From positions 1 through 64,000 of the forward strand of contig VXTZ01000012.1 in NCBI GenBank assembly GCA_009837205.1: a stretch of 64,000 bases of DNA, given 5' to 3'. This DNA is from Candidatus Dadabacteria bacterium (GTDB taxonomy: Bacteria; Desulfobacterota_D; UBA1144; Nemesobacterales; Nemesobacteraceae). The position numbers and the translations under genes are program-made. Under the pieces are notes generated by a model. That model was not told where the DNA came from and did no database searches. It worked only from the letters and a program-made list of their open reading frames with translations. This document shows, one piece after another, positions 35,652 to 43,798 of the stretch; position 1 is the stretch's first letter; every line of letters begins with the position of its first letter.

Positions 35652-36413
35652 ATGAAATTTCTAAGATTCAAAAACAGCAGCCAAAAACCCGTGTTCGGAG
35701 AGTATGTCGACGGAACCGTTATCGAGATAGAAGGAGACATATTCACAACCTGGTCGGCAACCAGCACGCGGCACGACTACTCTGACATCAGACCTCTTGC
35801 CCCCTGTCTTCCGACAAAGATCATAGCGGTAGGGCTTAACTATGAAGACCACGCAAGGGAAATGAAAAGAACTCCTCCCGAAGATCCTATGCTTTTTATG
35901 AAGCCGTCGACGGCCGTAATCGCCCATCATGAAGAGATAAAATATCCGGTGCACATGTCAAACAGGGTAGATTACGAAGGAGAACTCGGAGTGGTGATAG
36001 GAAAGAAGGCCCGCATGATAGAGGAGGAGCAGGCCCTAGAATATGTATTCGGATATACCTGCATAAACGACGTAACGGCAAGAGATCTTCAGGCAAAAGA
36101 CATACAGTTTACAAGGGGGAAGGGGTTTGATACTTTCGCCCCTCTGGGCCCCTTCATAGAAACGGAAGCCAATCCTGCAGACCTTCGGATAAGGACTTTC
36201 CTGAACGGTGAAGTAAAACAGGATTCAAACACAAAGAACTTGATATTCAGCGTACCGAAACTCATAAGCTTCATATCAAAGGTGATGACCCTTCTTCCGG
36301 GGGATATAATAGCTACCGGAACTCCTTCAGGGATAAGTCCGATGAAGCCGCAGGACACAGTGGAAATTGAAATCGAGGGGGTCGGGAAACTCGAAAACCG
36401 CGTCAGCCTGTAG
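35652..36413 (+). CDS. Fumarylacetoacetate hydrolase (FAH) family protein
   Basis: 253 residues. FAH fold blocks are KIIAVGLNYEDHAREM, LFMKPSTAVIAH, VDYEGELGVVIGKKAR (metal-binding Glu residues), and GFDTFAPLGPF. The usual length fits the small FAH group, which includes 2-hydroxyhepta-2,4-diene-1,7-dioate isomerases and acylpyruvate hydrolases. The exact substrate cannot be chosen. No aromatic-degradation genes are adjacent. The ATG at 35652 lacks a clear ribosome-binding site. Confidence 0.85.
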   Translation: MKFLRFKNSSQKPVFGEYVDGTVIEIEGDIFTTWSATSTRHDYSDIRPLAPCLPTKIIAVGLNYEDHAREMKRTPPEDPMLFMKPSTAVIAHHEEIKYPVHMSNRVDYEGELGVVIGKKARMIEEEQALEYVFGYTCINDVTARDLQAKDIQFTRGKGFDTFAPLGPFIETEANPADLRIRTFLNGEVKQDSNTKNLIFSVPKLISFISKVMTLLPGDIIATGTPSGISPMKPQDTVEIEIEGVGKLENRVSL

Positions 36414-36520
36414 AGAAGTCTCTCATTTCCGCCCGCAAGCTGTTCCACTCAGCAAAACCTGATGAATTTGGTTTTCTGCTATGTCTGGGAAACAATGTAT
36501 GGTCAAGTGGTAAAAGAAAG

Positions 36521-38226
36521 TTGAATCTCCATTACGAAATTAGAATTCTTTTCCGCGCACTGCTTATAGTTAGCATTGCCGGGGCCGTTTCCTGTGGCGG
36601 AAGCGGAAGTGCGGAACCCCCGTTGTCCCAGTGCGATCTTGCCCCACAGAGAAACGAGCAGAGGTTGTCCGGCAAAAAAAGAGAAGACTATTATCCCAAA
36701 GTGTTCAGCCGTGATTTCTCCCGTGATTACGGTGCCGATATATCTCCTGAAGAAAAACATTACGATACTGTAAGAAAAGTAAGCCGTTCCGTCTTCGAGA
36801 TGGAGTTCATAGGGAATAATGTATCTGGGGCAGCAGGTTCGGGATGGCTCATAGCGCCAAGATATGTAGTTACGGCAGCGCACAACTTCGACGATTTCGA
36901 CGATAGTGGTCAAGCAAGTATACGTGTCCATACTTTTGACGGAGATACCATAGAGGCGGAAAAAATCTATGCCACCCGAAAAAGGACAACAGGAACAGAC
37001 CTGGCGTTAGTCCGCCTCAAAGAGGAAAGTGACGCCGTTCCAATGAAAATAGCGGAGGAAAATCCAGAAAGAAATGAACTTTTGATGGGGATGGGAGGAG
37101 GCGCCGCATTAGGTGGGCTTGGCGGATGGACAGTCTCCGCGGGACCGGCTCTTGAGTTAAGAGAAGGCCGCACTCCCCCCCCCTGCACGCCGGGAGAATA
37201 TACCATGCGGTGCCTATTGTCAAAGGAATGAGCGGAGGGCCTATATTCAACGACAGAGGAGAGGTCGTTTCCATCATATCCGCGATTCGGGGTGGACCTC
37301 ATTTCGAAGGCATACTCAGGAACAGGTTTGGTGTCACACCTTTTCGGGTTCCTAGTTCGCCGCCGCAAAATCTTTGGGTTTATGGTTTTGTTCAGCCAGA
37401 CCCCAACTCTCTCTCCTTCGGACCGAATCCCGCGGAGCTTAGAGAAGTTTTCGACAAAATTCCCGATGAAGAAAAACCGGATAATGCCGGAGAATACAGG
37501 AGTGACAACAAGTGGGAAAAAGCCGGACACGAGTTCGGCAACGAATACAGCCCGTTTCCGCTTGATCAGTTTGATCACATGCAGGACATATACAAACGGG
37601 CGCGCGAAGCCACCGTGGAACTGCGTGTTGGTCCCAACAGATATGGTTCCGGATTCATATACGACGCTGATACTGTCATCACCGCGGGACACGTCGCTCC
37701 CATAAAAGGCGAAACAGTATATCTTACGACGAATGATCTCAAAATTTACAATGGAACTGTTTTTAAGACTCAGTACCAGGCAAAACTCTATGGATGCGAC
37801 ATAGCAGTTATAAAGACGAATGAACCACTCCCACCGGGAGAACACCAAATTCTCGAGATAGCTGACGACTCTTCGCTTCAGTGCGGAGATCCGCTTGTCG
37901 TTATAGGTTCCGCCGACTTTTACAATAGCGTGGGTCATCTTCAGGGAGTTGGTGCCGTATACATGAGCACTGAAACATACATATCGAAATTTATCTCGCA
38001 CTCCAGTGCCGCCGGCATGAGCGGCGGGCCCGTGGTAGATAAACACGGCCGGGTGGTTTCCCTGTCTTCACAGGGCGTTGGCAAGGCGGGGGAGTGGCGT
38101 GATCCCGGACCGTTTGTAATCCGCACCCGCCTTCCGGTTTATTTTGGGCAGGACTTCTTTGAGGGACCTAACGCGGAAACCATAAAAAGATTTGTTGATG
38201 AGGATGAATTTTTCTGTCCAGAGTGA
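36521..38226 (+). CDS. Lipoprotein with two tandem trypsin-like domains, frame broken at a C9 tract
   Basis: The first frame (TTG at 36521, stop at 37231) starts with a lipoprotein signal peptide (ALLIVSIAGAVSC with Cys at the lipobox). The first protease domain supplies His in VVTAAHNF and Asp in TGTDLALVRL. Its Ser (GMSGGPIFN) is only in the next frame, which is open through 37180-38226. The switch falls in a run of nine C at 37175-37183; ten or seven C would join the two frames without other change. The second protease domain is complete: VITAGHV, CDIAVIKT and GMSGGPVV. The gene is either phase-variable, a decayed allele, or affected by a sequencing error. The location is expected to be the periplasm, membrane-anchored. 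Confidence 0.78.
37175..37183 (+). repeat. Homopolymer of nine C inside the protease gene
   Basis: Nine consecutive C at the exact point where the protease-like lipoprotein changes frame. Tracts of this type vary in length by slipped-strand mispairing in other bacteria. Confidence 0.9.
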
Positions 38227-38335
38227 ATCGAGCATGTTGTGTGAACATAGCAGAACTTTCCAGCACTCCTGCAAAATCAGAATTCTTCGGGTAGGTTAGT
38301 CTTTTTTTACATCAAGACCTGAGAGGGAAGGGAAA

Positions 38336-39406
38336 TTGCCTAAGATACTAGTGATCCCGGGAGACGGGATAGGGGTCGAAGTAACCGAAGTCAGCGTGTC
38401 AATACTCAATGCCGTCGGCGAGAGAAACGGCATTGAATTCACGCTTGAAAGCGATCTTCTCGGCGGATGCGCCATAGACGCCCACGGTGTCCCAGTAACC
38501 GAGGAGACAATAGAAAAAGCCAAGCAGAGTGACGCGGTGCTTCTTGGAGCCGTGGGAGGCCCGAAATGGGAAAACCTTGAGCACCACCTAAAACCCGAAA
38601 GAGGACTCCTTGAGCTGAGAAAGCAGCTTGACACCTTCGCGAACCTGAGACCCGCGATCGTCTACGCGGCCCTTGCCGACGCGTCCACGCTTAAAAGGGA
38701 AGTCGTTGAAGGGGTCGACATAATGGTCGTTAGGGAACTTACAAGCGGAATATATTTCGGACAGCCGAGAGGAGCAGAACAGCTCGGCGAAAAAGAGAAC
38801 AAGGCGTTTAACACCCTTAGCTACACAACTTCCGAGATAGAACGGGTGGCGAAAATGGCTTTTGAGATTGCCAGGAAAAGAAGAAACAAAGTCACTTCCA
38901 TAGACAAATCCAATGTTCTCGAATCAATGGTGCTCTGGAGAGACACCGTAACCGAGCTTCACGAACGTCATTTCTCCGATGTTACGCTTGAGCATCTGTA
39001 CGTGGACAACGCGGCGATGCAGCTTATAAGAAGGCCCGCCGATTTCGACGTAATGCTGGCGGGGAACATGTTCGGCGATATAATAAGCGACGAGGCGGCT
39101 CAGCTCACCGGCTCCCTAGGCATGCTGCCCTCGGCAAGTGTCGGTAACGAAGGGGCCATATACGAACCGGTTCACGGAAGCGCCCCCGACATCGCCGGCC
39201 AAGGCATAGCAAATCCCATAGCCTCGATTCTCTCGATGGCCATGATGCTGCGTTACTCCTTTGACATGGACGGGGCCGCCACGCAGGTTGAAGAAGCCGT
39301 AAGGAAGGTCCTTGACGATGGCTACCGCACATCCGACATATACGAGGAAGGGAAAACAAGGGTAGGAACAGAGGAAATGGGATCTCTCATACTCGGCGAA
39401 CTGTGA
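38336..39406 (+). CDS. leuB: 3-isopropylmalate dehydrogenase
   Basis: 356 residues from a TTG preceded by GGAAGGGA. It has LVIPGDGIGVEVTEVS at the start, ELTSGIYFGQPRG, the substrate-side IDKSNVLESMVLWRDTV, and NMFGDIISDEAAQLTGSLGM. It oxidises 3-isopropylmalate in leucine synthesis with NAD+. Other leu genes are not adjacent; mfd follows after 25 bases. Confidence 0.95.
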   Translation: MPKILVIPGDGIGVEVTEVSVSILNAVGERNGIEFTLESDLLGGCAIDAHGVPVTEETIEKAKQSDAVLLGAVGGPKWENLEHHLKPERGLLELRKQLDTFANLRPAIVYAALADASTLKREVVEGVDIMVVRELTSGIYFGQPRGAEQLGEKENKAFNTLSYTTSEIERVAKMAFEIARKRRNKVTSIDKSNVLESMVLWRDTVTELHERHFSDVTLEHLYVDNAAMQLIRRPADFDVMLAGNMFGDIISDEAAQLTGSLGMLPSASVGNEGAIYEPVHGSAPDIAGQGIANPIASILSMAMMLRYSFDMDGAATQVEEAVRKVLDDGYRTSDIYEEGKTRVGTEEMGSLILGEL

Positions 39407-39431
39407 GAAAAAATGATTCAGGTCCCAGGAA

Positions 39432-42400
39432 GTGAACGGTAACAGCTCCACGCTTGAACTTTCATCCCACCTTGAAAACCCCTTGGTGGAGAAGTTTCTT
39501 GGGTGCCCGCCCGGAGAACCGACTGATCTTACGGGTCTTTACGGAAACTCGACCTATTTTCTTCTGGCGCTTATCTCCGAGGCGCCCGGCAAAAGGGTGC
39601 TTCATGTCTGCGAGCAAAGAGAGCAATGCGTCCATGCGGCGCGAAGCATCTCTTCTTTAAAAAGAACGGAAATCCCTGTTCTTCTCTCAAGAGGAATGGA
39701 GAAAACCCGCTCCCTTTTCGAGAAAACGGAAATCACGGAACCCGAAAGGCTTCACTCTATTTTCAGATGGAAGCAAACCGGGGTACTCTGCGCGGACGCG
39801 GCAGCACTTGCCGAGGTGTTGGCTCCGCCCCGCACCCTCGAGGCCGAGAGCTTCACTATAGAGGAGGGAGCACGGATCGATCGGGAGGAACTTGTACAAA
39901 GGCTCCTTGAAATCGGCTACAGCGAGGTGGATTTCACGGAAAAAAGAGGCGACATCAGCGTCCGGGGCTCTATAGTGGACCTCTTCTCCCCCGGATCACG
40001 GAATCCCCTAAGGGTGGAGCTTTTCGCAGACCAGGTGAATTCGCTCCGGGAGTTTTCCCCCGCAACTCAGAAATCCGTCGGAAAAACACAGAAAGCCGTG
40101 ATCAATCCGGCCTCATTCGCCGTTTACCGCCAAATAAGCAAGGACGATCTGGTCGGACAGGTTCTCGCCGGAGCCGACAAGAAGGGACTTACCTCAAGCG
40201 AGGTGGAACCTCTTTTGGAGGCGTTTGAGAGCGGTTCGCATTTCAGGGGAATCGAATGGTTCACACCGTTTTTCTGGGACTCGCGCCAATGCGTGCTCGA
40301 TTACCCGCAAGAAAACCTAATAGTGAGCCTCCCAATCGGATTTGACGAGGAAGCACTGCTATTGAGACTAGAGGAAAAATTCGAAGCAAGAAGAAAATCT
40401 CTGGGGAAACTTGAAAAGTCGCTTCCCCAGTTTGAGAGGCTATACCTCGGAAGAAAAGAGCTTGCGGAAAAACTCCAGGAATCAAGGCTCGCATACCCAG
40501 GGACGATGGGCATAGGAACCGAAGGAAAAAACAGCCTTAAGTTCAGCACAGAAGAGATATCGTTTTCGAAACCTTCGCTCAAAGTCTTTACTGACAAGGC
40601 GGAAGAACTCATCGAAGACGGTTACGAGGTGTTCGTATTTTTCACTTCACAGGCAGAAAGAGAAAAATTCCTCAAGCTTGCGGAGAACCATCCAGACAAG
40701 GGAATGGTGCACGTAGTCGGAGAGCTTTTCGAAAGCACAGTTCTTCACGATTTCAAAATCGCCCTTCTTACGGAGAAAACCCTTGTCGAGAAAACCAAAA
40801 GCCGAGGCGCGGCCTTTGGGGGAAGCGATATGCCCTCCGCTTTTCTCACTTCGTTCAGCCAGCTCAAACCCGGGGACTACATAGTTCACAAGGAATTCGG
40901 AATAGGTGTCTTCAGGGGGCTAAGAAGGCTTTCCTTTGAAAACAGCCAGGGCGATTTTCTCGAGTGCGAATACAAAGACGGGGACAAGATATTCGTCCCG
41001 GTGGAGAAATTGGCACTGGTTCAGAAGTACATGGGAGCTGGAAGGGAACCGAAGATTGAAAAGCTGGGAAGCGCAAACTGGAGAAAAACCGTCGGCAGGG
41101 TTAAAAGGGCCGTGGAGGAAGTCGCGACCGAGCTCGTGGAACTCTGCGCGGAAAGAAAGATCGGAAAAGGTTTTCGGTTCTCCCCGAGGGATCAGATGTT
41201 CAATGATTTCGAAATGGGATTTCCCTGGAGTGAGACCCCGGATCAGTCGGCAGCCATAGAGGACGTAATGTCAGACATGGAATCCGAAAAGGCCATGGAC
41301 AGGCTTATCTGCGGAGACGTCGGGTTCGGAAAAACCGAAGTGGCCCTGCGGGCCGCTTTCAAGGCATGCCTCGATGGAAAACAGGTCATGGTGATCGCAC
41401 CCACCACGCTTCTCGCAAGCCAGCACTACCGAACCGCACTTTCAAGGTTCAAAAGCTATCCCGTGAGCATCGGAATGCTTTCACGATTCACGACAGGCAA
41501 GAGAGAAAAGGAGATTCTAAATAGACTCGAAGACGGTTCCCTAGACGTCATAATCGGAACGCACAAGCTTCTTGGAAAAAGAATAAAGCTGAAAAACCTT
41601 GGACTCGCCGTGATAGACGAGGAACAGAAATTCGGAGTGAATCACAAAAAATCCATAAGGTCGATGAAAAACGCCGTCGACGTATTGACGCTCTCGGCGA
41701 CTCCCATACCCAGAACCCTCCAGCTTTCCCTCGCCGACGTAAGGGACATAAGCGTGATAAATACCCCTCCCGAGGGACGGCAGCCCGTAGAGGTGTACAT
41801 TCAGCAGTTCAACACCGCAACGATAAAGGAGGCCGCAGAAAAAGAGAGCGCAAGAGACGGCACGGTTTTTTTCATACACAACAGGATAGAGGACATATTC
41901 GAGAAGGCGGACCTTCTCCAAAAACTCATGCCGAAACTGTCAATAGGGGTAACGCACGGCCGAATGAACGAAACGCGGCTCTCAAGAACCATAGAACAGT
42001 TCACCGACGGAAAAATAGACCTGCTCGTAACCACCGCGATAGTGGAATCCGGACTCGACATACCAAAAGCCAACACGATAATAGTGAACAACGCCCATAC
42101 TATGGGCCTAGCGGACCTCTATCAGCTTAAGGGCCGTGTCGGAAGATCAGACAGAAAAGCATATGCATACTTTCTCGTACCATCCATAAACTCCCTCACT
42201 GAAGATGCCAGAAAAAGGCTCGAGGTGCTCTCTCGACTCACCGACCTTGGAAGCGGATTCAAGCTCGCCACGGCCGATCTGCAGATAAGGGGAGCCGGCA
42301 CCCTTTTCGGAGAAAAGCAGTCAGGACACATAGCGGATATAGGACTTGAGTTCTATCTCGAACTGCTGAGAGATACGATTGAAGGCAAAAGAAGGGGCGA

Positions 42401-42809
42401 AGACCACATCCGTGAAATCAGACCGGAAATAAAAACGCGGGACGATGCGTTCATCCCTGAGCATTATATTCAAAGCGGTTCAGAGAGACTTTTTTACTAC
42501 AAAAAAATATCATCGGCAGGAAAACGCGGGGAAGCAAGAAAAATTGCAGGGGAAATCGAAGACAGGTTCGGCGCGATGCCCAATCCGCTGAAACGTCTCG
42601 TTCTCATCGCGGAATTGAGAATCGCGCTCGGGGAGAAGCTGATAAAAAAAGCTGAAATAGGGGAGAACACGGCGACCTTGAGTCTCGCGGACGGGAAAAC
42701 CCGCGGGCGAGAGAAGAAACTTAGCATTCCCCTTCCCTCCGAGGATAGGTACGAGGCGCTGATAAGCGCGGTGGAAAGGGTGGAAAAACCGACCCAAGCC
42801 CATGTATAG
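39432..42809 (+). CDS. mfd: Transcription-repair coupling factor Mfd
   Basis: 1125 residues, full length, from a GTG. The N-terminal UvrB-like module is followed by the RNA-polymerase interaction domain (KPGDYIVHKEFGIGVFRGL and following). The RecG-like translocase has Walker A CGDVGFGKTEVALRAAF, motif II VIDEEQKFGV, and TLSATPIPRTLQLSL. The C-terminal regulatory domain is present. It removes stalled RNA polymerase from damaged template strands and recruits UvrA. It lies directly downstream of leuB and upstream of a SurA-like gene, as mfd often does. Confidence 0.97.
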   Translation: MNGNSSTLELSSHLENPLVEKFLGCPPGEPTDLTGLYGNSTYFLLALISEAPGKRVLHVCEQREQCVHAARSISSLKRTEIPVLLSRGMEKTRSLFEKTEITEPERLHSIFRWKQTGVLCADAAALAEVLAPPRTLEAESFTIEEGARIDREELVQRLLEIGYSEVDFTEKRGDISVRGSIVDLFSPGSRNPLRVELFADQVNSLREFSPATQKSVGKTQKAVINPASFAVYRQISKDDLVGQVLAGADKKGLTSSEVEPLLEAFESGSHFRGIEWFTPFFWDSRQCVLDYPQENLIVSLPIGFDEEALLLRLEEKFEARRKSLGKLEKSLPQFERLYLGRKELAEKLQESRLAYPGTMGIGTEGKNSLKFSTEEISFSKPSLKVFTDKAEELIEDGYEVFVFFTSQAEREKFLKLAENHPDKGMVHVVGELFESTVLHDFKIALLTEKTLVEKTKSRGAAFGGSDMPSAFLTSFSQLKPGDYIVHKEFGIGVFRGLRRLSFENSQGDFLECEYKDGDKIFVPVEKLALVQKYMGAGREPKIEKLGSANWRKTVGRVKRAVEEVATELVELCAERKIGKGFRFSPRDQMFNDFEMGFPWSETPDQSAAIEDVMSDMESEKAMDRLICGDVGFGKTEVALRAAFKACLDGKQVMVIAPTTLLASQHYRTALSRFKSYPVSIGMLSRFTTGKREKEILNRLEDGSLDVIIGTHKLLGKRIKLKNLGLAVIDEEQKFGVNHKKSIRSMKNAVDVLTLSATPIPRTLQLSLADVRDISVINTPPEGRQPVEVYIQQFNTATIKEAAEKESARDGTVFFIHNRIEDIFEKADLLQKLMPKLSIGVTHGRMNETRLSRTIEQFTDGKIDLLVTTAIVESGLDIPKANTIIVNNAHTMGLADLYQLKGRVGRSDRKAYAYFLVPSINSLTEDARKRLEVLSRLTDLGSGFKLATADLQIRGAGTLFGEKQSGHIADIGLEFYLELLRDTIEGKRRGEDHIREIRPEIKTRDDAFIPEHYIQSGSERLFYYKKISSAGKRGEARKIAGEIEDRFGAMPNPLKRLVLIAELRIALGEKLIKKAEIGENTATLSLADGKTRGREKKLSIPLPSEDRYEALISAVERVEKPTQAHV

Positions 42810-42862
42810 TATAGTTTTGGGGTTGATTCGGTAGAGAAAAAACATTTGCAAGGAGACTTCAT

Positions 42863-43786
42863 ATGAAAAAACCATGGTGGTTCGCGGTTGCAGCGCTTTT
42901 TGCGGTTTTTACGGCCATTCCGGCCCAGCCAGCGGTCGTGGAGAAAGTGGTGGCCGTGGTGAACGATAGGATAATAACACTCAGCGAACTTAATCAAGAG
43001 CTAGAGGAAGTAGTCGTAAATCCTGAGGCAGGAGTGGACGCCCGCGAAGTGCTCGACGCCATGATAGATCGTATACTGCTCGATCAGCAAGCGGCTGCGA
43101 GGAAGATATCAGTAAGCGACGAAGAGGTAAGGGCGATAATAAAGAACCAGCGGGAAGTACTTAACCTCGATGAAGAAGACATAGCCAAGGAGCTTAAAAA
43201 CCAAAATGTGACGGAGGAACTCTTCCACCGCCAGTGGAAGTACCAGATACTCTCAAGAAGGCTTCTTGACCTGGTCACGCAGGGAAGCATAGCGGTAACG
43301 GACGAAGAGATAGAGGAATACAACAGAGAACACTACGAAGAAGAAGGCAGCACTTATGGAAGGCAAACTAAGATCGCTCACATACTGATCAACAAGGAAA
43401 CGGAAAACGCCCTCTCCAAAGCGGAAGAAGTGCTGGAACTCGCAAAATCCGGTGAGCCCTTCGGGGAACTCGCCAGAAAGTACTCGATGGACGAATCATC
43501 GGCGCAAAGCGGCGGACTGCTAGGATATTTCGTCAAGGGAGACTTGGTTCCCGAGATTGAAAACGCCGTGGAGCAGACCGAAGTGAACGGCATCGCGGGA
43601 CCGGTAGAAAGTTCCCGCGGCTATCACATAGTGAAGGTTTTGGAAAGAACCGAGGAAGGAGAATCCTCGGTCTCCCGGTACAGAGACCGCATAAAACATC
43701 TGCTCTACGTAGAGAAGGTTGAGCGGTTCATAACATCCTGGCTTGAGGACATCAAGAAAAACTCTTACATAGAGATAAAGATCTGA
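42863..43786 (+). CDS. SurA-like periplasmic peptidyl-prolyl isomerase
   Basis: 307 residues with a cleavable signal peptide (WFAVAALFAVFTAIPAQPA). The SurA N-terminal chaperone domain begins VVEKVVAVVNDRIITLSELNQEL. One parvulin domain lies near residues 170-265 (IAHILINKE, FGELARKYSMDESSAQSGGLLGYF). E. coli SurA has two parvulin domains, so this is the shorter form. It helps fold outer-membrane proteins. AAGGAGAC precedes the ATG. It converges with gcvP, with 12 bases between the two stops. Confidence 0.9.
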   Translation: MKKPWWFAVAALFAVFTAIPAQPAVVEKVVAVVNDRIITLSELNQELEEVVVNPEAGVDAREVLDAMIDRILLDQQAAARKISVSDEEVRAIIKNQREVLNLDEEDIAKELKNQNVTEELFHRQWKYQILSRRLLDLVTQGSIAVTDEEIEEYNREHYEEEGSTYGRQTKIAHILINKETENALSKAEEVLELAKSGEPFGELARKYSMDESSAQSGGLLGYFVKGDLVPEIENAVEQTEVNGIAGPVESSRGYHIVKVLERTEEGESSVSRYRDRIKHLLYVEKVERFITSWLEDIKKNSYIEIKI

Positions 43787-43798
43787 AGTTCCCCTTAC

